In this document: in pieces, positions 29,464-37,338 of the stretch
How the letters are laid out: every line of letters starts with the position of its first letter
Numbering within the stretch: position 1 is the stretch's first letter
DNA from: Constrictibacter sp. MBR-5
GTDB taxonomy: Bacteria > Pseudomonadota > Alphaproteobacteria > JAJUGE01
Assembly (NCBI RefSeq): GCF_040549485.1
Contig: NZ_JBEPTK010000001.1
Location: forward strand, 496,001 to 560,000
Direction of reading: 5' to 3'
DNA length: 64,000 nucleotides
Program-made: the position numbers and the translations under genes
Notes under the pieces: model-generated
What the model saw: only the letters and a program-made list of their open reading frames with translations
Told to the model about the DNA's origin: nothing
Databases searched by the model: none

Positions 29464-30443
29464 GCCACACCTCCCGCCTGCAGCAGCGCCCGCGTGACCG
29501 TCTTCCTGATCAGCGGGATCTTGAAGTCGTCGTGACCGTGGCCGACCGCACCTTCCGCGGCGAGCGCTCCGGCGGCTTCGGCCGCCGCCCGGTCCGGCGC
29601 CCGGCCGACGAGCACCCGCTCCACCTGCTCCAGGCGCCAGGGCACCGTCGCGACGCCCCCGGCGACGACGCGCGCCCCCGCGACGACGCCGTCCTCCAGG
29701 TCGAGCGCCACGGCGCAGGCCGCCAGCGCCCATTCGAAGCTGGCACGGTCGCGGACCTTCAGGAAGCAGGACCGCCGCCCGGCCGGTGCCGTCGGGATCT
29801 TGACCTCGGTGATCAGTTCGCCCGGCTTCAGCACCGTCTCGCGGTCGGGCCGGTCTCCGGGCAGACGGTAGAAATCGGCGATCGGCACGCTGCGCTCGCC
29901 GCCGGCGCCCTCCAGCACAACGCTCGCGTCCAGCGCCGTCAGCGCCGTCGCCAGGTCGGAAGGATGCGCCGCGATACAGTGGTCGCTGCCGCCCAGGACG
30001 GCGTTCAGCCGATTCTGGCCGCCCAGCGCCGCGCAGCCGGAACCCGGCTGCCGCTTGTTGCAGGGCGTCGTCGCGTCGCGGAAATAGAGGCAGCGCGCGC
30101 GCTGCAGCAGGTTGCCGCCGATCGTCGCCATGCGGCGCACCTGCGGCGAGGCCGTCTCCAGCAGCGCGTGGACCACCAGCGGCGCCTCCTCGCGCACCAG
30201 CGCGTCGTCGGCGACGTCGGCCAAGCGGGCGAGCGCGCCGATATGCAGCCCCTCATGGTCGGCTGCGATCCGGCGCAGGGGCAGGTTGCCGATGAACAGC
30301 AGCGTGTCCGGTTCCGCCACCCGCTCCTGCATCAGCTGGATCAGATCGGTGCCGCCGGCGATGAACGCGCCGTTCGCCGCCTGTCCAGCCTGCGCCAGGG
30401 CGGCGTTCACGTCGCGAACGGGGGCATAGGCGAAAGGCGTCAT
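29460..30443 (-). CDS. paoB: FAD-binding subunit of PaoABC-like oxidoreductase
   Basis: 327 aa. The FAD motif AFIAGGTDLIQLMQ is near residue 27, then TIGGNLLQRARCLYFRDA. The insert CNKRQPGSGCAALGG with nearby Cys matches the 4Fe-4S loop that distinguishes PaoB and 4-hydroxybenzoyl-CoA reductase beta subunits from plain xanthine dehydrogenases. It then has NAVLGGSDHCIAAHPSDLA. It is coupled by 4-base overlaps to both neighbours. It passes electrons from the 2Fe-2S subunit side to FAD. The close match in this loop is the main reason for the Pao-type call. Confidence 0.9.
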   Translation of the reverse strand: MTPFAYAPVRDVNAALAQAGQAANGAFIAGGTDLIQLMQERVAEPDTLLFIGNLPLRRIAADHEGLHIGALARLADVADDALVREEAPLVVHALLETASPQVRRMATIGGNLLQRARCLYFRDATTPCNKRQPGSGCAALGGQNRLNAVLGGSDHCIAAHPSDLATALTALDASVVLEGAGGERSVPIADFYRLPGDRPDRETVLKPGELITEVKIPTAPAGRRSCFLKVRDRASFEWALAACAVALDLEDGVVAGARVVAGGVATVPWRLEQVERVLVGRAPDRAAAEAAGALAAEGAVGHGHDDFKIPLIRKTVTRALLQAGGVA

Positions 30444-30958
30444 GAGCGACCTCCCGCGGCCGCACCGCTCTTCGCCGCCGCCGCGCGCACCGCGTCGACG
30501 ATGTTCGTATAGGCGCCGCAGCGGCAGAGGTTGCCGCTCATCCATTCGCGGATCTCCGCGTCGGAACCCGCGTGCCCCTCCTCGATCAGCGCCACGGCCG
30601 ACATGATCTGTCCCGGCGTGCAGTAGCCGCACTGGAAGCCGTCGTGCGCAACGAAGGCCTCCTGCACCGGATGCAGTTCGCCCTCGGGCGCCAGGCCCTC
30701 GATGGTGGTGATCTCGCGCCCGTCCTGCATGACAGCGAGGGTCAGGCAGGAGACGATGCGCTCGCCGTCGACCAGCACCGTGCAGGCGCCGCACTGGCCC
30801 AGGCTGCAGCCCTTCTTCGTGCCGGTCAGGTGCAGCCGGTCGCGCAGGGCGTCGAGCAGGGTGGTGCGCGGGTCGAAGCTCAGCGCGTGCTCCGCTCCGT
30901 TCACCATCAGCGTCACGTCGATGGCTTCTCGTATGGCCGCTGCGCGTGGCTCGGGCAT
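30440..30958 (-). CDS. paoA: 2Fe-2S subunit of PaoABC-like oxidoreductase
   Basis: 172 aa from the ATG at 30958, with GAGGAG just upstream. The plant-type ferredoxin cluster is KKGCSLGQCGACTVLVDG plus a downstream Cys, and the second cluster is FQCGYCTPGQIM and NLCRCGAYTNIV. The E. coli PaoA carries a long Tat leader. Here neither this start nor the open frame upstream shows an Arg-Arg signal, so the enzyme is probably cytoplasmic. Gene order (FeS, FAD, Mo) matches paoABC. Confidence 0.9.
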   Translation of the reverse strand: MPEPRAAAIREAIDVTLMVNGAEHALSFDPRTTLLDALRDRLHLTGTKKGCSLGQCGACTVLVDGERIVSCLTLAVMQDGREITTIEGLAPEGELHPVQEAFVAHDGFQCGYCTPGQIMSAVALIEEGHAGSDAEIREWMSGNLCRCGAYTNIVDAVRAAAAKSGAAAGGRS

Positions 30959-31074
30959 GGGCTGCTCCTCGGCTTCGATGGGCTGGGCTGCGATGGGAGC
31001 GGAACAACGCAACGCCCCGGTCGTTCCCCGCGACGACGCAGATGCAGCATCCGCCGCACGAGGCAGCGGGCGCA

Positions 31075-31764
31075 TCAGCCTCCTCCGATGCTCCCGCCGA
31101 GCGGCGAGCACAGGAAGAGCGCGACCGCCGCGTTTCCGGCGACGGTGCACCAGAACGCGACGCGGAACGGCACTTTGGCCGACTTGTGGCGCAGCAGCGC
31201 CTGCGCCAGCAGCGCACCGGGCCAGCCGCCGACGAACGCCAGCAGGTGGAGCATGCTCTCCGGCGTCCGCCGCCTCCCGCCGCGTGCCGCCGCCTTGTCC
31301 GCGGCATAGACCGCAAACGTCGCGACGCTGGCGATGGCATAGAGGCCGGGCAGCCACGCCGGCGCCGGCCAGAAGGCGGTGACGAGCAGGTAGAGGATCG
31401 CGAAGACCGGAATCACCAGCAGCGTCGCCGGATCCATCGCGACACGCGGCGCGGATGACCGTGCCGCGCGCCGTTCCGCCGCCCGCTCCGGCGGCGCGGC
31501 GTGCCTCGACCTTCGCCCCGCCTCCCTCTCAGGTCGCCTCGCAGGGCTGCGCGTCGAGCCGACGCGTCCGACGTTCCGCGCCCGCACCTTGCCGCGCTCA
31601 CCGGATTCGACTTCGAACCACAGCCACTCGCCCACCTGCGGCCGGACCGTGCGCTGCGGGAAGGCCGAGATGTGCACGAAGACATCCGCCCCACCGCCCG
31701 ACGGCGCGATGAACCCGAAACCGCGCGCGTCGTCCCAGCTCTTCAGCCGGCCCTCCAGCGTCAT
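31075..31764 (-). CDS. cold-shock domain + DUF1294 membrane protein
   Basis: 229 aa. The N-terminal cold-shock domain (1-66) has LKSWDDARGFGFIAP and ADVFVHISAFP, the RNP-1/RNP-2-like RNA-binding motifs. An Arg/Ala-rich linker (67-108) follows, then a DUF1294 membrane domain (about 110-225) with three to four helices and the motif FVGGWPGALLAQALLRHKS. This fusion is a known architecture; its role is unclear. Its codons 6-15 match a decayed fragment at 38769-38822 on the far side of the pilus cluster. Confidence 0.92.
   Translation of the reverse strand: MTLEGRLKSWDDARGFGFIAPSGGGADVFVHISAFPQRTVRPQVGEWLWFEVESGERGKVRARNVGRVGSTRSPARRPEREAGRRSRHAAPPERAAERRAARSSAPRVAMDPATLLVIPVFAILYLLVTAFWPAPAWLPGLYAIASVATFAVYAADKAAARGGRRRTPESMLHLLAFVGGWPGALLAQALLRHKSAKVPFRVAFWCTVAGNAAVALFLCSPLGGSIGGG
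31722..31749 (+). repeat. left copy of direct repeat flanking the pilus region
   Basis: 28 bases are identical to 38780-38807 in the same orientation, and similarity continues past both copies' right ends to the start codon. This copy lies within the 5' end of the intact cold-shock/DUF1294 gene. The two copies are 7.06 kb apart and bracket the regulator-sensor-pilus genes. Confidence 0.85.
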
Positions 31765-31800
31765 CCCCCTCGTCCCGCGTCGATCATCCCCAGATGGAGA

Positions 31801-32472
31801 TCACCCGCAGCGCGCCGTGAACCGCGGCGGCGGAGGATCGCGACGGACGAAGGTGTGTTCGGGCAGCGCCAGTCCCATCCGCACCAACCCCGCGAGATTG
31901 CGGGCCTCCATCTTCTCCATGACCCGCGCCCGGTGCACCTCGACCGTGCGCGGGCTGATTCCGAGGATGGTGGCGACGGCCTTCGCGGAGTGACCTTCGA
32001 CCAGCAGGCCGAACACCTCGTGCTCCCGCTCTGTCAGCCGCCCGACCCGATCGATAAGGTCGGATATCTCTCCCGTTCGATCGCCGGACCGGGTGCCTGC
32101 ATTGCCGTCCAATGCCGACGCAATTCGGCGCACGAGTTCGTCGGGATCATAGGGCTTGGTCAGGAAATCGGTCGCCCCGGCCCGAATCGCCTTTACGGCA
32201 CTGTCGAGATCACGCTGCGCCGTGAGCATAATGATGGGGGCGGCGCCGCCCCGGCGCCTGTAGGCACGGAGAACGTCGAATCCGTCCATCTCGTCCATCC
32301 TCACGTCGAGCAGGATGCAGGCGAAGAGCGGCAGATCCGGGGCGCCGAGCAACGCCCCTCCGGAGCCGAAGGTGCGGCTCATTGTGCCGCGCGACCGCAA
32401 AAGGGCCTCCACCGATTCCCGAACGTTCGGATCGTCGTCCACGATTGCAACGAGAGGGTGAAAGGATCTCAT
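31801..32472 (-). CDS. FixJ/NarL-type response regulator
   Basis: 223 aa. The receiver domain (1-120) has acidic pocket VDDDP, phospho-acceptor D56 in LLDVRMDEMDGF, Thr in MLTAQ and Lys in FLTKPYDP. The LuxR-type helix-turn-helix (about 145-205) has LTEREHEVFGLLVEGHSAKA and ISPRTVEVHRARVMEKM, the FixJ/TodT pattern. It lies 51 bases downstream of a PAS/histidine-phosphotransfer protein on the same strand, and the two form a likely signalling pair. The divergent pilus operon is the obvious candidate target. Confidence 0.93.
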   Translation of the reverse strand: MRSFHPLVAIVDDDPNVRESVEALLRSRGTMSRTFGSGGALLGAPDLPLFACILLDVRMDEMDGFDVLRAYRRRGGAAPIIMLTAQRDLDSAVKAIRAGATDFLTKPYDPDELVRRIASALDGNAGTRSGDRTGEISDLIDRVGRLTEREHEVFGLLVEGHSAKAVATILGISPRTVEVHRARVMEKMEARNLAGLVRMGLALPEHTFVRRDPPPPRFTARCG

Positions 32473-32523
32473 CCGCGCTCCACTCGCACAGGCCAGAGCA
32501 AACGCTTATGCTATGATCATTTA

Positions 32524-33261
32524 TCAACTGTTAGCGGCGTCACGGCTGTGATCTGCGTCACTTCGTACGCCGAGGCGATCATCGAGCGACTGAATCCCGC
32601 GTACGAGTTCTTGAACGTTCCGGACGCTCTTTCGGATCAGGTCGAGGACCTCCGGCTGCGGCGCGCCGTGCTTCACCGCCTCACTGGCCGCGGATAGGAA
32701 GTTCAGCGCCGCGGTCGATGGCTGACGGACGTGGTGCAGCACGGCATCGATGGTCTCCGCCATGGCGGAGGATCGGAGACGGTCGACCTCGAGCAGGTCG
32801 GATCTCCGGATTGCCTGCGCACGGCCGACGCGTTCCGTACCGATCGCCGCAACCCATCCGGAGCCCCGCCGGCTCTCCGTCGCGGTGACCACGGCGACGA
32901 TGCGCAGAGCGTCGGCGCCGGAGCCGACGACGACGTTCGCGATCACGGGCACAACCCCGCCGGGAGTACTTGCGCGGCCGCCGAGGTCGTTCAGGACGTG
33001 GCGGACCACCTCTGCCACCCGCCGCGCCGCTGCTTCCGCCGCCACGGCACCCAGTTCGGTCTCTAACAGACAGGACGCCCGATCGTTCAGAGCAACGCCA
33101 CCGGCTTCATCAGAACGTATTAATGCAAACGGCGATTCATCGACATCCGCTTGACTTGAACGGATGTCGGCGCAACAGCTCCCCCTACCTTCTGTCACTT
33201 TCACCCCGGGTTGTCGTAGCCTCTGGTTAGCTACTGCATACCAGAAGATGCTTCCATACAT
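32524..33261 (-). CDS. PAS + histidine-phosphotransfer-helix protein, no ATPase domain
   Basis: 245 aa as drawn from the ATG at 33261; the true start may be later, because the first ~38 residues are not PAS-like. A PAS-like segment (DESPFALIRSDEAGGVALND) starts near residue 41. A FixL-type H-box, AVLHHVRQPSTAALNFLSAA, places H176 at the phospho-His position and keeps the QP of ELNQP. The second dimerisation helix follows (VLDLIRKSVRNVQELVRGI), and the protein then ends, without the N, G1 or G2 boxes of the ATP-binding domain. It could be a phosphotransfer or dimerisation partner for the FixJ-like regulator, or a remnant. Confidence 0.75.
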   Translation of the reverse strand: MYGSIFWYAVANQRLRQPGVKVTEGRGSCCADIRSSQADVDESPFALIRSDEAGGVALNDRASCLLETELGAVAAEAAARRVAEVVRHVLNDLGGRASTPGGVVPVIANVVVGSGADALRIVAVVTATESRRGSGWVAAIGTERVGRAQAIRRSDLLEVDRLRSSAMAETIDAVLHHVRQPSTAALNFLSAASEAVKHGAPQPEVLDLIRKSVRNVQELVRGIQSLDDRLGVRSDADHSRDAANS

Positions 33262-33274
33262 GCTATGTAGCGCA

Positions 33275-33290
33275 AAATACGTACGTATTT
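33275..33290. promoter_or_regulatory. perfect palindrome in the sensor/pilus control region
   Basis: AAATACGTACGTATTT is a perfect 16-base palindrome in a distinctly AT-rich stretch (33240-33300) between the divergent sensor gene and the pilus operon. A second, shorter inverted repeat TACAT-GCT-ATGTA lies at 33257-33269. Either could bind the nearby FixJ-type regulator or another dimeric factor. It begins 14 bases before the sensor start as annotated and ends 95 bases before the pilin ATG. Confidence 0.55.
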
Positions 33291-33384
33291 AACCGAATTT
33301 TTAGCAAATCCGATTCCTGCGACTGTCGATCCAGCGGCCGGGGGGTACCCGCGGCCGCATCGGGATCGGAACGGGAGCAGAGAC

Positions 33385-33888
33385 ATGAAGAAGATTCTTG
33401 CGACGGCAGCGGCCTTGGTCGTCGGCGGTTTCGCGGCTCAGGCGAGCGCGGACAACTCGTTCAACTTCACCATCGAGGGACAGATCCCGGTGGTGTGCCA
33501 GGGCAACAACAACAGCCTCGCCACGACCGAGGCGGTGGACCTGACGATCGCCACCTCGCAGACCCTCGGCTCCGTCACCTATGTCTGCAACAGCGCGGGC
33601 GGCTTCACCCGCACCATCAGCTCGCAGAACGGCGGCTACATGTTCCGCGCCGGCACGTCGGGCACCGGCCCCAACCAAGTCGCCTATCAGCTGAGCAGCG
33701 GCGGCGGCTCCGGCCTCGGCTTCGCGGCCGAGCAGCTGACGGCGCCGAAGGTGACGAACGTCAGCGGCTCCACGGCCTTCATCTCCGGCCAGACCGGTGG
33801 CATCAGCGTCGTCGTCCCGCAGCCGACCGGCAACGTGTACGCCGGCACCTATTCGGACGTCGTGACGATCGCGGTCACCGCGAACTGA
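33385..33888 (+). CDS. archaic chaperone-usher major pilin (spore-coat-U-like)
   Basis: 167 aa. A Sec signal (MKKILATAAALVVGGFAAQA, cleavage near ASA-DN) precedes the mature part. The mature domain has two Cys (IPVVCQ and VTYVCNS) spaced like the disulphide of SCPU-domain pilins, a Gly/Ser-rich middle, and the C-terminal strand YAGTYSDVVTIAVTAN typical of pilin subunits. It heads the operon and is followed by a strong hairpin terminator, so it is expected to be the most abundant subunit. It lacks the tip-type second domain. Confidence 0.85.
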   Translation: MKKILATAAALVVGGFAAQASADNSFNFTIEGQIPVVCQGNNNSLATTEAVDLTIATSQTLGSVTYVCNSAGGFTRTISSQNGGYMFRAGTSGTGPNQVAYQLSSGGGSGLGFAAEQLTAPKVTNVSGSTAFISGQTGGISVVVPQPTGNVYAGTYSDVVTIAVTAN

Positions 33889-33958
33889 TACGGTCTCGCC
33901 CACCGGCCCGAACCGCCGTATCCTGTAGCGGATCGGCCACATAGTGCGAGCACGGCGA

Positions 33959-33986
33959 GGGTGACTGCGCGAGCGCGCAGTCACCC
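33959..33986 (+). terminator. terminator after the major pilin gene
   Basis: 12-bp perfect arms (33959-33970 and 33975-33986) enclose a GAGC loop and are followed by TTTCCCGTCTGT. The stem is very stable and sits 70 bases past the pilin stop. Partial read-through would give much pilin and less chaperone/usher, as is common in fimbrial operons. Confidence 0.8.
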
Positions 33987-34106
33987 TTTCCCGTCTGTGT
34001 TGCACCGCCGGATCAAGGCGGATATCTTTTATTAAGTAATTTTTCCCAAGCTCCCCTTTCGGTCGGGGACGCCTGTCGATTTGCGCAGACACGGGGGCAA
34101 GACGAG

Positions 34107-34841
34107 ATGTTTCGAAGACTCGGCGGCGCGATCGGCATGGCCGTGATTGCGGCGCTCTGTGCTCCGACTGACGCCAGTGCCTTCCGGGTTGCCCCGATGG
34201 TGTACGAACTCGCGCCCTCCGGGTCGGGTACCTCCCAAGTCATCCGTGTCGAAAATACCGACGATCAGCCGATTACGCTGGAGATCCTCGTGAACCGGCG
34301 TTCGATCGCTCCGGACGGTACGGAGCAGCGGACTCCCGCGGAAGATGACTTCATCGTGTTTCCGCCGCAGACCGTCGTCCAGCCAGGCGAGACCCAGGCG
34401 TTCCGCCTGCAGTATATCGGACCCCAGAGCATTACCGAATCCTCGACGTACGCCATTACCGTGGCACAGCTGCCGATCGAGATCGGCGAAACTAACTTCC
34501 AAGGCATCCAGGTCGTCTACAACTTCACGACCACCGCGCACGTCGTCCCGCCGGGAGCCGAACCTGGATTGACCATCGTGGAGGCGGTAGCTGGCCCCGG
34601 GGCCGAACAGGTCACCGTTCGCCTGCGGAACGCCGGTAACAAGCACGCCTACATGACACCGCTGATCTGGGTGCTCCGCAACGGCCGTGGCGAGGAGATC
34701 GCGTTCAGGGACAACGATCTCATCGAGATCATCGGGATCTCCTTCATCCAGCCTGGCAAGACCCGCGAAATCGTCTTTCCGGTACCGGCAGGTTTCGCCG
34801 CCGCGGGTGGCTTGACCGCCATGTCGCGGCCGGTGGAATAG
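34107..34841 (+). CDS. periplasmic pilus chaperone (PapD-like)
   Basis: 244 aa. The signal peptide ends near DASA (residue ~26). The first immunoglobulin-like domain starts FRVAPMVYELAPSGSGTSQVIRVEN, with the conserved VFPPQTVVQPGETQAFRLQYIG strand that zips into pilin grooves. The C-domain follows. It would fold and cap pilins by donor-strand complementation before delivery to the usher encoded 27 bases downstream. The preceding ~110 bases are AT-rich and may hold a second promoter. Confidence 0.9.
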   Translation: MFRRLGGAIGMAVIAALCAPTDASAFRVAPMVYELAPSGSGTSQVIRVENTDDQPITLEILVNRRSIAPDGTEQRTPAEDDFIVFPPQTVVQPGETQAFRLQYIGPQSITESSTYAITVAQLPIEIGETNFQGIQVVYNFTTTAHVVPPGAEPGLTIVEAVAGPGAEQVTVRLRNAGNKHAYMTPLIWVLRNGRGEEIAFRDNDLIEIIGISFIQPGKTREIVFPVPAGFAAAGGLTAMSRPVE

Positions 34842-34868
34842 CGGCTGGATACGGGTGGACGCACCACA

Positions 34869-37328
34869 GTGCCGCGGATCCCAGCGCTGTGCGCCGCGCT
34901 TCTGGCTGGCGCTCTCGTTCTGCCGGCTCCGTTGCATGCACAGGCCGCGAACGACCTGCCGGACCTGCTCGCGCAACGGGTCGTGGAACTGAACGTTCCC
35001 CTGCTCGTCGGCGGCCGGTATGTCGGGGACATCGCTGCAGCCCTGTCCCCCGACGGCGAGGCACAGGTCGCGACCGCGCGCCTTCGCCAGCTGCTCGAAC
35101 CGCTGGCCAATGCAGAGATCCTGGAGCGTCTGTCCGCGACCGCGGGCCCGGACGGACGGGCGTCCACCCAGGCGCTGCGCGACGCCGGCCTCGACATCCG
35201 CTTCGACCGCCAGTCGATCGAGTTGCGAGCGACCCTCGCCGGAGACGCCCGCCGCCTCACCTCGCTCTCCGCCTATGGTGCAGCAGACCAGACGCCCGCC
35301 GGGGCGGTTCCCCCGTCAGGCGTCTCGGCCGGTGTGACGTTCGGCGCCGCACAGACCTATGTCCACAGGTCGCTGGGCGGCGAAACCGGGTACGACGGTT
35401 TTCTCGGTTCCGCCCTTGGCTTCGTGAACGTCGGCGGCTTCGACGGCGTCTACCTCAGCTTCGAGGGCTTTTACGACGAGGACGCGGATGACCAGTGGCA
35501 GCGCGGCAACGTCACGCTGTTCCACGACGATTGGGATGAGGCGATCCGTTATGCCGCCGGTGACATCCTGCCGCTGACCGTGGGCTTGCAGGGCGCGGCG
35601 GCCATCGGCGGACTATCGGTGCAGCGCCTCTATGACGAGATCCAGCCCTACAAGAACGTCCGTCCCTCGGGTCGGCAGCGGTTCGTTCTGAACCGCGAAT
35701 CGATCGTCGAGGTGGTAGTGAACGGCGCCACCGTCAGCACCCTCCGCCTCGCGCCGGGAAGCTACGACCTGCGCGACCTCCCCTTCTTTGACGGCCTCAA
35801 CGACGTGAGGCTGGTCGTGGAGGACGAAACCGGCCGGCGGGAGATCGCGGCTTTCTCCGTGTTCTATGATCTAGACCTGCTGGCATCCGGGATCGACGAG
35901 TTCGGCTTCACCGCCGGCGCCCTCCAGGAGAGGGAGTCGCTCGGCGTCGAGTATCAGGACATTCCTGCCTTCACCGGCTTCTACCGTCAGGGCGTCAGCG
36001 AAGGGCTGACCCTCGGCGTGAACACGCAGGGATCCACCAAGCAGGGCATGCTTGGCGCTGAAGCGGTCGTCTCCACTCCCCTCGGTCTGATCGGCCTGCA
36101 GACCGCCGCCAGCACGGTGGAGGAGCGCGGCTTCGGCTATGCCGGAAGCCTCCTGTGGCGTTGGCGATCGAGCGGCGAACTCCTGGCGGACCATCAGTTC
36201 GATCTCGTCCTCGACGCGACGAGCAAGGACTTCGCCACCCTCGACGACCTGGATCCAAACAATTCGCGCGCGTGGTCGGTGAATGCGCGTTACCGCCTGC
36301 CGCTGCCCTGGGAGGTGAACGGCTCCTTCGGCGCGGGCTATACCGAGAGCCGGGGCAATCAGGCGGACGAGCTGAGCTTCAACGTCACGCTATCGCGCTT
36401 CTTCGGTCCCATCGGCGCCTTCGTCACGTACGACCACCGCGAGCTGTTCGGCGACGACGAGACGGAGGATCGCATCCTCCTGAGCCTGAGTTATCGGTTC
36501 GACCTTCGCCATTCCGCCCGCGCGCGCTACGATTCGCGGCGCGATGCCGTCACGACGCAGTTCGAACGCAACCTCCCGAACACGGTGGACGCGGTCGGCG
36601 GACGGGTCAGCATCACCCGCGACAATGATCAGGCGACGGCGCTTGGCGAGGTCCGGTACATCGGCAATCGCTTCGAGGGCGAATTCCGGCACGACCTGAT
36701 CTCCGACGATATCGGCGGTGCGCGCCAGGACGAGACGACCACGGTCCGGGTGCGCACGGGCGTCGGTTTTTCCGGGGGCAAGGTCGCCGTCGGGCGCGAT
36801 CCCGACCGCGGATTCGTCATCGTGGCGCCGCACAGGACGATCGCCGACAGCGACGTATCGGTGACGAACCGCTTTTCCCGCGGCGAGACCGCACGGACCG
36901 ATTGGCTGGGTCCTGCGCTGGCCGCCATCGGCCGGCCCTACCAGCGCGACGAGTTCGCTCTCGTCGTTGCCGATCTTCCGACCGGCTACGACATCGGGTC
37001 CGGCAAGCTCGAGGTCTTCCCCGGCGCGCGCAGCGGGTATGTCTACACGGTCGGGACCGCGGCCTCGAACACCGTCATCGGTCGCCTGGAGGATCGGGCG
37101 GGCGCCCCGCTCTCCCTGATTTCCGGAGACCTCGTGCCTCTCGAGGGCGCGGAAGCGGAACCGGGCATATTCTTCACGAACCGCACCGGGCGGTTCGTTG
37201 CGGAAAGGCTGGCGCCGGGCAGGTATGCGCTCCTCCAGCGCGGCCGGTCCGCGCCGATTGGCGAGATCACCGTGCCGGACGACGCGCGCGGCCTGGTGGA
37301 AGTCGGCACGATAACCGTGGCGCGATGA
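34869..37328 (+). CDS. outer-membrane pilus usher (FimD/CsuD-like)
   Basis: 819 aa from a GTG. A signal peptide (to about residue 27) precedes the N-terminal domain (VVELNVPLLVGGRYVGDIAA) and a large beta-barrel with GFVNVGGFDGVYLSFEGFYDE, PSGRQRFVLNRES and LRLAPGSYDLRDLPFFDGLNDVRL-type plug sequence, ending in C-terminal domains (ETGYDIGSGK...). Length is as expected for ushers of archaic pili (~800-830). It exports and assembles subunits at the outer membrane. A later ATG is not supported because the signal would be lost. Confidence 0.9.
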   Translation: MPRIPALCAALLAGALVLPAPLHAQAANDLPDLLAQRVVELNVPLLVGGRYVGDIAAALSPDGEAQVATARLRQLLEPLANAEILERLSATAGPDGRASTQALRDAGLDIRFDRQSIELRATLAGDARRLTSLSAYGAADQTPAGAVPPSGVSAGVTFGAAQTYVHRSLGGETGYDGFLGSALGFVNVGGFDGVYLSFEGFYDEDADDQWQRGNVTLFHDDWDEAIRYAAGDILPLTVGLQGAAAIGGLSVQRLYDEIQPYKNVRPSGRQRFVLNRESIVEVVVNGATVSTLRLAPGSYDLRDLPFFDGLNDVRLVVEDETGRREIAAFSVFYDLDLLASGIDEFGFTAGALQERESLGVEYQDIPAFTGFYRQGVSEGLTLGVNTQGSTKQGMLGAEAVVSTPLGLIGLQTAASTVEERGFGYAGSLLWRWRSSGELLADHQFDLVLDATSKDFATLDDLDPNNSRAWSVNARYRLPLPWEVNGSFGAGYTESRGNQADELSFNVTLSRFFGPIGAFVTYDHRELFGDDETEDRILLSLSYRFDLRHSARARYDSRRDAVTTQFERNLPNTVDAVGGRVSITRDNDQATALGEVRYIGNRFEGEFRHDLISDDIGGARQDETTTVRVRTGVGFSGGKVAVGRDPDRGFVIVAPHRTIADSDVSVTNRFSRGETARTDWLGPALAAIGRPYQRDEFALVVADLPTGYDIGSGKLEVFPGARSGYVYTVGTAASNTVIGRLEDRAGAPLSLISGDLVPLEGAEAEPGIFFTNRTGRFVAERLAPGRYALLQRGRSAPIGEITVPDDARGLVEVGTITVAR

Positions 37329-37338
37329 GGTGACTCCG

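Noticed and set aside
27274-29535. 753-residue plus-strand frame opposite the molybdopterin subunit
   Set aside because: It is antisense to a conserved enzyme gene and shows only high-GC shadow composition.
29460-31340. apparent fusion of the FAD subunit with upstream sequence
   Set aside because: The FAD subunit has its own ATG at 30443, overlapping the 2Fe-2S gene's stop; upstream codons are the shifted frame of that gene.
33216-33234. GTAGC-N9-GCTAC inverted repeat near the sensor start
   Set aside because: The arms are short and may lie within the coding sequence if the annotated start is right; chance is likely.
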